Below, piece by piece: positions 11,261-22,500 of a stretch of DNA of 64,000 bases. Source of the DNA: Prunus persica (lineage: Eukaryota > Streptophyta > Magnoliopsida > Rosales > Rosaceae). The stretch covers positions 27,816,076 through 27,880,075 of the forward strand of contig NC_034014.1 in the NCBI RefSeq assembly GCF_000346465.2, in the 5' to 3' direction. The notes under the pieces are model-generated. The model searched no databases and had not been told where the DNA came from. It saw only the letters and a list, made by a program, of their open reading frames with translations. Position numbers and translations under genes: made by a program. The stretch's first letter is position 1. Each line of letters begins with the position of its first letter.

Positions 11261-13699
11261 CTACCAATAATCCTTGCAAGAACAAGATCCTTGCTTAAAG
11301 TGGTGAAACCGGTGCCGATCCCTCAGCACAATGTCTCGATTGAAAGCTTTCGAGATGAACTTTGCTGCCATGTGACAATCATTGCATATTCGCAAATTCT
11401 TTATTATTCTTATTGGTGTTGGCGGACTTGTACAGATAAGCCCAAAGGCAATAGCGAGTTTCTCACTATGTCTGAAAAGAGCAGTTTCCTTCTCTTCTTC
11501 ATCAATGTCAAATGAAACCTCATTCGTATCTGGTGCATAACCTTCCATCTTCAGTTTCTTAGCCATTTCATCTAGCTTCTTCTCAATCTCCTCTATTTGA
11601 GGGTGTTTGTTATCTCCTGCTAAAAACTCATGAACTATTCCATTTGCTTCAATCATGCTACAACCTGGCATCTTTACCACCCCATGTTGCACCATTATTT
11701 CCCTAATCTCATGAACATCATCCCAGTTACCTTTTGAAGCGTATATATTCGACAACAATACATGGAACCCATCATGGTCAGGATCAAGCTCAATGAGCTT
11801 TCTTCCTATCCTCTCTCCCATATCGTGGTCCCCGTGTTTCTTACAGGCCCCTAGTAAGGCACCCCAAGTAGCAACATCTGGTGTCATTGGCATACTCTCA
11901 ATGAGTTCTTCTGCCTCCTTGAGCATACCAGCACGCCCCAGAAGATCAACCATGCAACCGTAATGCTTAACGTTGGGTTCTATCTTGTGTTCCTGGACAA
12001 TGGAATCAAAATGGCGGCGCCCCTCATCGACTAAGCCCATGTGTCGACAAGCCCCGAGAACTCCAATAAAGGTTATCTCATTAGGTGCCACGCCACATTT
12101 TTTCATCTCTGAAAACATTTCAAGTGACTTCTCCACCAACCCGTTCATTGCCAACCCAAGAATAAGAGCATTCCAAGTAGAAACTCCCTTTTCTGCAGTC
12201 CCCTGGAAAACCTCCAATGCGTTTTCCACACACCCACATTTCATGTACATGTTTATAAGGGTTGTTCCCAAAAATACATTAATCTTAAGGCCATTTTTCC
12301 TTATATAAGCATGAATCCATTGGCCGAGATCAAGGGCAGCCAAATGAGTGCAAGCCGAGACAACACTCACCAAAGTGGTCTCATCAGGCCTGATTCCACG
12401 AAGCTGCATCTCCTGAAACAATGCCAAAGTTTCTGAGAAGCGGTCATGTTGAGCATAACCTGATATCATTGCACTCCACGACACGATATCCTTCTTGGGC
12501 ATGGAATCAAATAATGTCCTAGCCTTTTCAACTAAACCACATTTCAAGTACCCTGATATCATCGAGTTCCAGGATATCTGATCCAAGTGGTAGGCTGCAT
12601 TGAACAGTTTTTGGGCAGCCATAATTTCCCCACAACTTGAATACATGTGAATAAAGGCATTTTGAAGATTAACATAAGCTTCAATTCCAATTTTCACAAC
12701 TAGCCCATGGATCAATTTCCCTGTATGGACAATTGATAAGCGTGCACATGCAGAAAGAACAGTGACCACCACAACCTCATCCACCATAACTCCATTAGCA
12801 ACCATTCTCAGAAACAGAGCTAAAGCCTCCTCATACATCTCATTTTGCTCATAACAAGAAATCAATGCGCTCCAGGAAACCATATCTTTCTCGGGCAGTT
12901 CATTAAACAATCGACAAGCCTCAGTTACACAACCTGTCCTACCAAACAACACAATCATAGAATTCGAAGCAATTGTGTTCCTCTCAGGCATCCGATCATA
13001 TATAAGCTTTGCCTTCTCCGCATCCCCAGCCCTAACATACCCTGCCAAAATCGAATTCCAAGACACTGGATTTAAAACAGGAATTTCATCAAACAAGTTC
13101 CGGGCATCACTCATATTCTCACAAACAGCATAGATATTGATCAATGTGTTCTGAACATAAACATCTGAATCAAAACCGGTCTTCAAAATGTGATTATGTA
13201 TCTGTCTTCCTTCAAACTCTGATACCCGGATAGCGCACGCTTGAACCAAAAGTGGGTAAGTGTAATTATCAGGCTCCGCATTCTTATCCACCATCAGTTT
13301 GTATAAATTTAAAGCCTTTTGAGGGCAGTTTCTTTGTATATAAGCTCTCATCATAGTGTTCCAAATGAACCCATTTGCGTCCTCAATCAGATTGAAAATT
13401 CTCAGGGACAAATCAATGTGAATGAAGGAAGAGTCGGTGGAGAACTTGAGAATTCTACTTGCAGCATATGTGTCCCTGATGAAGCCAGTGAGGATCATCT
13501 GAGAGAGTATGGGATTGAATTGCTTGAGATTTTGGCATTTGGGCAAATGGGTCTCTAAAATTGACAAATTTATGGTTGTTTTGGACATGGGTTTGTGATT
13601 CAAAGTGGATTTTGCAGCTAAAGTCAGAGGCTTTAATTTAGCCAAACTCATTAAGATGGAGAGAAAGCTAAAAGGTTTGAACTTTGTTGAAAAACCCAA
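11261..13699 (-). CDS. DYW-class pentatricopeptide repeat protein (putative organellar C-to-U RNA editing factor)
   Basis: Single-exon 812-codon gene. PLS repeats extend from about residue 75 to 620, then E/E+ and a full C-terminal DYW domain. The DYW domain shows the deaminase-like zinc signature HSE at 744-746 and CNDC at 772-775, a second CSC near 806-808 and the terminal tripeptide DYW. Such proteins recognise a cis element and edit C to U in plastid or mitochondrial transcripts. Three Met codons in the first 40 residues leave the start open; the first gives a basic, Ser/Leu/Lys-rich targeting-like leader. It is transcribed away from the Agenet gene across a 206-bp spacer. The exact orthologue was not identified. 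Confidence 0.93.
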   Translation of the reverse strand: MGFSTKFKPFSFLSILMSLAKLKPLTLAAKSTLNHKPMSKTTINLSILETHLPKCQNLKQFNPILSQMILTGFIRDTYAASRILKFSTDSSFIHIDLSLRIFNLIEDANGFIWNTMMRAYIQRNCPQKALNLYKLMVDKNAEPDNYTYPLLVQACAIRVSEFEGRQIHNHILKTGFDSDVYVQNTLINIYAVCENMSDARNLFDEIPVLNPVSWNSILAGYVRAGDAEKAKLIYDRMPERNTIASNSMIVLFGRTGCVTEACRLFNELPEKDMVSWSALISCYEQNEMYEEALALFLRMVANGVMVDEVVVVTVLSACARLSIVHTGKLIHGLVVKIGIEAYVNLQNAFIHMYSSCGEIMAAQKLFNAAYHLDQISWNSMISGYLKCGLVEKARTLFDSMPKKDIVSWSAMISGYAQHDRFSETLALFQEMQLRGIRPDETTLVSVVSACTHLAALDLGQWIHAYIRKNGLKINVFLGTTLINMYMKCGCVENALEVFQGTAEKGVSTWNALILGLAMNGLVEKSLEMFSEMKKCGVAPNEITFIGVLGACRHMGLVDEGRRHFDSIVQEHKIEPNVKHYGCMVDLLGRAGMLKEAEELIESMPMTPDVATWGALLGACKKHGDHDMGERIGRKLIELDPDHDGFHVLLSNIYASKGNWDDVHEIREIMVQHGVVKMPGCSMIEANGIVHEFLAGDNKHPQIEEIEKKLDEMAKKLKMEGYAPDTNEVSFDIDEEEKETALFRHSEKLAIAFGLICTSPPTPIRIIKNLRICNDCHMAAKFISKAFNRDIVLRDRHRFHHFKQGSCSCKDYW

Positions 13700-13905
13700 G
13701 TGGCAGTTCTTGGTAAATGCCTAAATGGTCTCCTTCTCTTCAATCTCGTCATGTTTGTTCCCTAAAGTCCCGCCATGTTTGTCCAATAAACTATTGACAC
13801 GTCGACATAATATATACTGCTCAAAGTACATAGTTGAAAGTGAAAGACCACAACTAAAACATTGACTGGCCTCAAACTTGCCAAGCACGAACCCAAAACC
13901 CCACA
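13700..13905. promoter_or_regulatory. Short divergent promoter region
   Basis: Only 206 bp separate the ATG of the DYW-PPR gene (minus strand) from the ATG of the Agenet gene (plus strand). Both 5' UTRs and core promoters must fit here or overlap the neighbouring transcript. No clear TATA box is seen for either gene. Confidence 0.5.
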
Positions 13906-15940
13906 ATGCCTCCGAGACGCAGAAACAAACCCAATCCAAACATCAACCGCCGATCGGCCGTCAAGAATTTGGAGCCTTCCTTGAAAGAAGAAGAAGAAGA
14001 AGAAGAAGAAGGAGAGGTAAGAAAAAATTTCAAACTTATCAGTTCTTATAGTTCGGTTTTTTCTTTTTTCGAAAGGTTTTTCTAGGCTTGTTTGGTTTGT
14101 AGGAAAATGGCCCAAAAAATGTTTCCTTTTATTTGTTAGAGATTGACCGAGGACCCAGACCCTTTTTTTTCCTTAATTTCCTGCAGCTTGAGTGAATATG
14201 ATTTATTTAAATTTCTTACCGATCAATTTGTAAAAAGTAAAAATTAGATAAAGAAGGAAAGTGTATGCATGTAGGCTAAAAGATTGCAAGGGATTTCTTG
14301 CATTGGGATCACAATATCATACTTTGGGAAATAAGACAACTAGCACCCTTAAGATTTTGAGGTCCAGTCTCCTTCACTAGAAATCAAGCATCAGAGTTTC
14401 ACATTAATAAAATGACCAATGATGATGCCTCACAAGGGCCAATGTTGACTAGAGGTTTTAAGATTTGAAACTCTTAACAAATTTATTTGGATGATATGAG
14501 TCTAAAGAGCATAGAAAATGATATTTTCTTTCCTTTGTGGTTTTTGTATACCCATTTTGGTCTGTCAGCATTTCTTCCTTTTTCTGGGCACATTCTTTTT
14601 CTTTTTATTGTTGGTCATTTTTATCTCATTTATCTTTAGTTCAAATTTGACAAGGTGAGATTTCTAAGTTGCAGAAAGTGTCAACTCATGAGATTTTTAC
14701 CAAAGGAACGCCAGTTGAGGTTAGCAGTGACGAAGAGGGTTTTAATGGTGCTTGGTTTGCTGCAACTATTGTGGAAGCTGTGGGGGAGGACAAGTTCCTT
14801 ATTGAATACCAGAGTTTGAGGACTGAAGATGATTCAGCATTTTTGAGAGAAGAGATTGATACGCTGCACATACGACCTTGTCCACCCGAAATTGTTGTTG
14901 ATCATTTCAGTTTGCTTCAAGAGGTCGATGGATATTACAATGATGGTTGGTGGGTTGGTGTGATCTCAAAGGTTCTTAGGGGCTCAAGATACATAGTCTA
15001 CTTCAGGGGCACCTATGAGGAAATTGAATTTCAGCACTCTGAGTTAAGGCTTCATCAGGATTGGATTGGTGGCAAATGGGTTATGGCTTCTCGGGTATGA
15101 ACTTCTATCTATCTAACTTTCAGCCACTCTTATTGACATCAGGGTTCTACTTTGCCATGTTCAAGGTTTTTTTATATTGAAGTATTAAGCAAAGTTTTAC
15201 CATTTTCCAACACATAAACTTGGAAAATGTTTTGACCAAAAAAAAAACTTGGAAAATGCTTGAGAACCTAAACCCTTTTACATGAGATGAGATGCAGAAT
15301 AATGTAGAATCCATGTGGATCCTCCTCCTCATGTGAGTCAGTTAAAGAGTTAGGAAAAGAGCTGAGTTCTAACTTATGTAGCATCTTCCTAAAAACTTTT
15401 ACCAGCATGCCAAATATGAATAAAGTGAACAAAAATGTAAATAAAATGGGAAGAACTACCAAATCCAAGGATATTTTCAAGAGCCTTGTCCAAGTCTCAA
15501 AAATTTGGTCCTATACTATTCAGTTTCGAAAGGAAAATGATATATACATTTAAAAGCTTGACTTCCATTGGTTCAAGCATCTTTCCATGTTCCGGGCTAA
15601 GTGATGTATGAAATCCCTGTTCCCATTCTGCTTCGCACATTGATCCTCATTTTTGGTAACTTAGGGCCCTTACCTAAAGATCAATAAATAGAAAGTTGGT
15701 GCAGAAAGTTGTTCATAAATAATCATCTGAAAAACGTTGTTCATAAATGAATAAGAGTTGAAAGTTGCAGTTCCACCTGCTTGCTGAAACCTACTCCATG
15801 TGTGCAGTTTCAGCGTCAAATGATGATGATAGTATGACTTTGAGCACCGTCAGATATTTCCTTATTTCTATATATTTGTTCTTGGAGCTTTAATTAGTTG
15901 TTGTCTGATTGTGTATTTTTGGCAGGCTTTGCATCTGTGA
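13906..15940 (+). CDS. Small Agenet/Tudor-like domain protein
   Basis: Three exons in phase 0: 13906-14016, 14675-15094 and 15926-15940, giving 181 residues. Exon 1 encodes a basic leader (MPPRRRNKPNPN) and an acidic run of Glu from a GAA microsatellite. Exon 2 holds tandem Agenet repeats: GTPVEVSSDEEGFNGAWFAA and, after IRPCPP, VDGYYNDGWWVGVISKVLRG with YIVYFRGTYEEIEF. The last exon adds only ALHL and the stop. Agenet domains are plant Tudor-like modules that bind histone tails or act in DUF724 proteins; this short form has no second domain, so its role is unknown. A read-through of exon 2 would add only one residue (Val), so the C-terminus barely depends on the last splice. Confidence 0.82.
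13982..14012 (+). repeat. (GAA)n microsatellite inside a coding exon
   Basis: About nine GAA/AAG triplets encode the Glu run just before the exon 1 donor of the Agenet gene. Length changes here keep the frame but alter the acidic tract. Confidence 0.8.
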
Positions 15941-16561
15941 TTACTGGTTCAAATGGAAAGGTTTCGTACGAGTTCTTGTTATGGTAGTGGAGGTCAAGTT
16001 ACAAAACTAGCCCTTGTAATCAAGAAGCTATCTTGAACTTCTGAATTTGGTAGACTCTTTTGTGGCTAGTGTCAAGTGTTGGTTGCAACTTTCTTTTCAT
16101 TATGATACTTGAATGCCCTTGAATTGATTGAACTTGAATGGCTTCTGCGATTTGGTACAAGGCATTGGATGGGGTGATTGTGTTTGTTCAAGGTTGGTTG
16201 AATGATCAGAATCTAATCCAAAGTTTTTGGTTTATGCCTCTCATGGCTTCTGGTTTTGGTCCAAAATCCAAAGTTTGCAAGAAATCTGCTTGAGAAGGCT
16301 TTCATTTTCATGGTTGTTAGCTATTAATTTAAATGTTAAAAAGATAATTGCTAACCATAAGGAATAAAAGATTGTCTTCTGCCCATCAAAATATAAGGGG
16401 AAAAAAAAACTCTAATTTTATTTCATTTTAAAGTAGCACTAGTAGAAGGACTGGAAAGCAACAGAACACAATCAGAATGACAAAAAGCAAGAACCAACAG
16501 ACAAAGACAAAGCCTTTATATGAAAACACTTGCAGTCATCTTGACATTTTAAACCCTCTTC
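15941..16561. other. Intergenic region, Agenet / DUF538
   Basis: Holds the 3' UTRs of the two convergent genes. Nothing else recognised. Confidence 0.5.
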
Positions 16562-17053
16562 TTAGACTTCCACAGCTCCCTTGGCTTCCTTCACTTCCTT
16601 CTTGTCCTTGACATCCTTGTTAGCAGCTTCCTCATTCTCAAAAGCTGACACAGGGAAAGTCCTAAAAAGCCCAGAAGGAGTCTTGAAAGTGATTTTCCCA
16701 GTTGGAGGGTCATCAACGTAAATGTCACTGAGTGACACCCAAACCAAGAGCTCCTTGGTCTTGACCCCGGTGAGCTTCTTGATCTTGCCATTCTCAACAT
16801 AGGCTGTGACTTCAGGGGCATAACTGACCAGCTTCCCAATCTTTTCAAACTTGTGGGTTGTGCTCTTCTTCTGCTTAAGCCACACAAACCCAGTCTCCTT
16901 CACATAACCACATTCCTCCATGTCTTTCAAGGGCAAGAGGCCATTGGGCAGGCTGATTTCTGTGAGCAATTTCTTTGACTTTTCTTGGCAGATTCCATCT
17001 CCATGGTACAACTCATCAGCCTTGCTCTTGATCTCTGCTGTCACAAGAGACAT
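16562..17053 (-). CDS. DUF538 family protein
   Basis: Single-exon gene of 163 codons, a normal length for the family. Typical DUF538 features are LLTEISLPNGLLPLKDMEEC near residues 29-48, a following FVWLKQKK strand, VTAYVENGKIKKLTGVKTKE, and a late YVDDPPTGKITFKTPSGLFR block, ending with a Lys/Glu-rich tail. Known DUF538 proteins are small soluble plant proteins induced by stress and proposed to be related to bactericidal/permeability-increasing proteins; no reaction is established. No signal peptide is seen at the N-terminus, so a cytosolic place is likely for this member. Confidence 0.92.
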   Translation of the reverse strand: MSLVTAEIKSKADELYHGDGICQEKSKKLLTEISLPNGLLPLKDMEECGYVKETGFVWLKQKKSTTHKFEKIGKLVSYAPEVTAYVENGKIKKLTGVKTKELLVWVSLSDIYVDDPPTGKITFKTPSGLFRTFPVSAFENEEAANKDVKDKKEVKEAKGAVEV

Positions 17054-17173
17054 TTTGATCTTCTTGCTTCCTTGTCGAGTTTCTTTTACTTTGTAGAGCT
17101 TTCTTGGGTTTTAAAAAATGCTGAAGAAAGTGAGAATGTGAGGTTGGGAGTTTAAGTTGAAAGTGGTGGGGTT

Positions 17174-17180
17174 CATATAG
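17174..17180 (-). promoter_or_regulatory. Possible TATA box, DUF538 gene
   Basis: CTATATG on the minus strand, about 120 bp upstream of the ATG. A weak match, but suitably placed. Confidence 0.35.
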
Positions 17181-19501
17181 GTGTGAAGCCAAAACTTTGC
17201 CCTTGTATATTCTCTAAATCTCCAACAAGCCATTCAAAAGTTGCCCTTCTATCTCCCAAAAAATTGCAAAATGTGCCATTTTGGTTAAGTATGATAGTTT
17301 CATAATGAATAAATTATTTGAAAAATGGATTATGAACTCAAGATGGAGGTAAACTTATGATGCTTGTCATCAATGATGATAATATTCATGTGCTAGATAA
17401 AGCCAAGCTAATTTATCACATAAATATGAGAAACACTTGTGTGAAATGAGAATAGTAGTGTTTTGATATTCCTGTCAATCATAACATGCAACGTTTGATA
17501 ACTTTTTCATACGTGATCGATTGGAAATAGAGAAACAGTATTATTCGTTTCACATAAATTTTTCTGCAGAAGCATGGGCACTTTGTAATTTTGGTGTAGA
17601 GGAGGGGTATTGAATAACTATGATATTAAGCATGCATTCATGACACAGCTGGGGAGGAGTTATGGCGAAATTAATGGGGAAGAGGAGGGTTAAGGCGGCA
17701 ACCAATGAGAATGCTCCACGTGGGATGTAGTTGGGAACGGTAACCTATTTATGGGGATTGAAATATAAGTGAACTGTTGGGAGAAGGAGAGAAGGAGAAT
17801 GAAGGAAAGAAAATGACGCACTCTCTCACCTACATCTAATAAATTTTCAGTATATGTATTGATTTATATGGGGTCCCTTTATTACTTCAATTTAGCCCAT
17901 CCAACAAATTTTAAAAGAGTCCATATGTAGACAAAATTAAACGAGTACGTTGAGTTTCAGATGTATGTTTACAACTCTTTCACCTGCAAAATTGGTTAGG
18001 GCATGACACGATAGTGCGTCTGCTTCATTGTATCTGAGTTATTCAATCTACTTTCATTTTACTTGTTGGAAAACTTATTCTACAACAAACATCTAGGTTG
18101 GCCGATTTCTTTATCTTTTTCTTAATGAGCAAGAATTTTTCTTTTTAAGTCTATTTATGTCGTGCTAAGTTTTCTTAATTTGTAAGATTTTGTTTTTCGA
18201 AGTTTTGGCATCATTCATAATAAATCCAAAGAAGATTGTTCAACTGAATTAACTAAAGAAAATTTTGGTTTCTCACGGGACTAATGTAGGATAAAAATGA
18301 AAATGATTTCGTATAAGCCAACTGCAAATCTTTGGAGGAAAATTGGGTCCACGAAAGGCGTTTGACAAAGGATTTTAAAATGTATTTTACTACTTGGTTG
18401 ATATTTGAATAATCCAATCAATCACGATCACGTTGGATCCATGAACCCTATTATAAATTACATGAATTAGAAATCACACCAAGCTCATGTTATCATCATT
18501 CACGGATAGTTTGATAAGGTTAGCGCGATTGTGCCAGATTGAATATTTTTAATAAATTATAGAGTACATAAGTTAAAAGAGAAGTGTTAAAATCATCCAT
18601 CGTTGTCGAACTTTTTGTAGGTGCAATGCTAAAACAATCGAAGCGCGTAGGAAAGATAAAGTTGTATATGCATTGATTATATATACTATATAGCACTCAT
18701 AATCATCCTATAAATGCAACAACTTTAGCTTCAACCTATTCCATTAATGGTTAACCATGACCCCCCCCTAACTATGAACATCCAAACCAAACCATGTAAA
18801 TGCACTTGAATTGAACAAGCCCACTGGTCAAAACCCTCCATGCATATATATATATATATATATGGCCCATAAATAATTTTTAGGTCTGGTATGGGACATA
18901 AATAATTTTTAGGTCTGCTAAGGGCCAGAACATTAAAGTAATTTTAATATTTACGAGTCATTCTATAGTAAAAGCCTTATATATGGCCTTTAAGTGAGGT
19001 TCTATTTCTCAACCGTTGGATTAAGCTAACCAATTTAATCTAACAATTATGAGGTAAGACCTCACCTAAGGACCATATATAAGACCATCACTATAGAATT
19101 CTTTATAACGATAAGAAAGAATGTGCTTAACTAATCCACATTGCTTTATCGTTTAGAGGAAAAACGTCCAATTTGCTTTCGGAGTACGAGTGGGGCATAG
19201 AAATAGATTAGATAGCTATTTGGAAATAATATACTTGCATTTAAAAGCAAAACTTGTTCTGTGGCCAAAATGATAATAGCAATAGAACAAAATGGGAACA
19301 ATTATAAAGATTGAAAATTTGGATACACAAGAATTAAGTTTGCTAAAAGCCCACGTCAAGTATCTGCAGGAAAATGCCATGCCTTGAATAGGAACATTTA
19401 GCGAGCTCTTTGCTTTTGAATGACATGACTGGTCGAGCGAATTCCTTCTATCTGTATTATACGCTTATTTTACAAGGGCACATCAAATGGATGAAGCTCT
19501 C
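17181..19501. other. Intergenic region with no recognised gene
   Basis: About 2.3 kb of AT-rich sequence. It contains an (AT)n run near 18846-18863, a direct repeat with the core ATAAATAATTTTTAGGTCTG near 18889 and 18900-18920, and the foldback MITE listed next. No ORF with family resemblance. Confidence 0.5.
18960..19099. mobile_element. Foldback MITE, about 140 bp
   Basis: The first ~45 bp (ATTCTATAGTAAAAGCCTTA, then ATATGGCCTTTAAGTGAGGT) return inverted at the right end (ATTCTATAGTGATGGTCTTA, then ATATGGTCCTTAGGTGAGGT on the other strand). The two arms leave only a ~50-bp loop, so the whole element can fold into a hairpin. No ORF; target duplication unclear. Confidence 0.7.
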
Positions 19502-22500
19502 TCACTGTTGTGGCTCTGCATTATACTTACCATGGGGAAAGTTGTTTAGCAAGGATTCAATGTGTTTAACTTCTTTCGGCATCGACCCTGTCAGGACCTG
19601 GCATGCACAGAAATATCATGCTTGTTACGAATCTACAGCAGCTAGACAGAGAATGTGTGACGCTGCTTGGAGGACAATTGATATGAAAAGAGACAGAGTG
19701 GCCTTAGTCACTCATAATAGACAATGGATTAATATCTGCCTCCTAACTAAACCTTTTATGAAATCAAAATCCAATTCGTATGGCTATTCAAAGAGGCATT
19801 AATAAAACAGAAATTCACAAAACTAGGATCATCAAATGAGACCCGGGGAGGTTCAAGCAAACCTAAATTGTTAACACTAAACAAAAATCATATAAAATTT
19901 CTCATTAATGATATACCTCATAACCTGTCTCTGTAATGAGGACCTCATCCTCAATCCTTATTCCGATCCCTCGATACCTGCATCATATATCCCAAATACA
20001 TCAATTTATGTATCAGAACACTTAAACCAAAAAGGTTGAAAGATATGGTAAGATGATTGATGTCCTATGCATGAGCATGAGGCGTTCAACAGAGTGAAAA
20101 GTTTCTCATTCAAACTCACCATTGGATAGCAGTAGAGCAAAAAAGTTAAAAGAAATATATGATGTTTGAAGTCAGCTTATAGCATTAAAACTTTTTTGTA
20201 GGGTGGACTTGTCAGTTGAACCTCTTTGAGATCAACTGCTTGCCCAAGGGCAATGGTACAGTGTACATGGGCCTGACTAGTAAGGAAACTGATTTATAGC
20301 ATTTCAAAGTTGGTAAAAAAAACAATTATTTTGTCGACTGAGCTAAGCCCAAAAATACCTCTTAGGACCATTAGAAGACAATGGGATGTAGATTCCTGGT
20401 TCAATTGTTATCACCTGTGCACAAACAAAACAGTTTTGACAAAAACGAAAAATTAAGATTAGAGCGTACAATGAATCGCTCATGCAGTGCAAACATTTAG
20501 CCAGAGCTTGTGTACATACAATTGGATAAAGACACACTATGAAAAAAGACAATTTGAGGGATTCTGTGTGCAATATATGTACTTGCATTCTATCTCCTAT
20601 ATCCCTAAATATGCTATGAAGCACATCCCAGAGTTTGAAATAAGGGAGGCAACTTACAACGCCTGGCTTCAAAGGACGGTCATAACCAACGATAGAACAA
20701 TCATGGACATCCATTCCTAGATAGTGACCTGGACAGTAGAAGAGAACAAATTTATCAGTTACAAAATATATTGGTGGCACATGTCATCTTGATTAACTAA
20801 TACAAATAAGTGTTAACCCACATCCTAAAAACTTAAAATTTTGGGAACAGTGATAAACCAACAAATCTTATCGACCTCGTTTAAACAAAAACAAAAAACC
20901 CACAGAGAAGGTGGTCAATAACAAAATATCAACTTCGTAATACTTCTTGATTAGCCAATTCAAACTTCGACAAACTAAGACCATATCTTCATTCATGCCT
21001 ATATCGGCAAAACAACAAATTAAAATTTTGTCTAGGAATGGACAGGGAAACCTATGGAAGTTGGGTTCAGCTGATGGTAGGAACTGCTTCTAGAATCCTT
21101 CAGAATTCCAATCTCGTTGAGTCCTTTGATAAGCATTTCAACCTATGCAAGAGAGAGTGATTAGGGTAAGATAAGGGTCTCATTGCTTATGAGAGGGTGC
21201 AGAGAAGATGAAATTGTCAAGTGAAATTAACAGAAACATAACAACGTGGACTCAAAAGATCATACTGAAAAGCTGTGTATTTCTCGAATGCTAGCACCAG
21301 GTTTGCAAAGCTCCACACAATCCTTGTTTGTTTGCAGAATAAGATCATAGAGCTCTTCCTGAAATGTAGATTCATGGATAAGTCTCGTTTATTAATATTA
21401 TGCTCCAATGCACTAAGAGAATTACAAAATAAAAACAAAGTTGAAGAGTTCCAAAAAAATAAAATAAAATAAAAACCAACAAAATAAGCTAAAAGCTGTG
21501 TCAAGATTTGGCTCCTCCTGAGAAGACTCTTTGGCTGCAAAAATCTTTGATGTCATGTTAAAAAGCTTTGAGGCTAAAGCATATTTCTGTTAATAAGATT
21601 GCATGCCACTATGAAAATACAGTTGTAAGCTCTAAGCCTAAATGGAATAGAGATAAAGACAAAAGAAATACTAGCTTCTTCAGTAACAGAGGAATAAAAA
21701 CGAAAGCAATCAATAGAATTTGTACAAGAAGCAGCAATGCCTTACTTGTGTTGAAGAAAAGCTGCCGTAGGGTGGCCAGGTGCGAGTAATATCACTGACA
21801 TAACCATGAAGCTCGCAACCAACATCCATCAAGACAAGATCCCCATTTTTTATCTGAAAAAAATGTACATAAACATTTGTAAGCATAAATGAAGAATATT
21901 TATGTTCTCTTAGTCTATATTATGACACAAAAGGTAGATAGTGGATTTGATAATTAGCTCACTTTCTGATCATTCCGAGAATAATGTATTACACTAGCAT
22001 TAGGCCCACCACCAACCACAGGATTGAATCTGGTAATGGAGGATGAAATTAGTAAATCCTTGCAAAACATGAAAACACAGGAAAAATCTCTCCAACAATA
22101 CCATCACAAACCAAATTTCAATTACAATGTTTTCTGTTATTCCACCAGCATTTTCAAGTGTAAAATAGTATATATAAAGTGGATAAAATAATAAATTACA
22201 TTTTCAGATCCGACCATCCAGGAAAGGAAAAATCTTACGCCATTCTCTGGGCTCCCTTCATTTTGCATTCATATTCAACCTTAGCTGATAGCCTACCCTC
22301 ATAAGGATGTGTCTTTGAGTGAAACATTGTCTGCAGTAGAGCCTGTCCAAGACCAATATATGTCTACGATTAATACAAGTCAGGGAATAATCTATGATGA
22401 ACATTCAGTATTAACCTTATTCAAAGATATAGAAATCCTATGAACTTGTACAGAAACTACAACATGATGGTGCAAATATAACTTTTAAAGAATGACACCA

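Noticed and set aside
19410..19802. 130-codon plus-strand ORF
   Set aside because: It overlaps, on the opposite strand, the last exon of the ICP55 gene (19502-19597), which is supported by splice sites and family motifs. No domain in the plus-strand frame.
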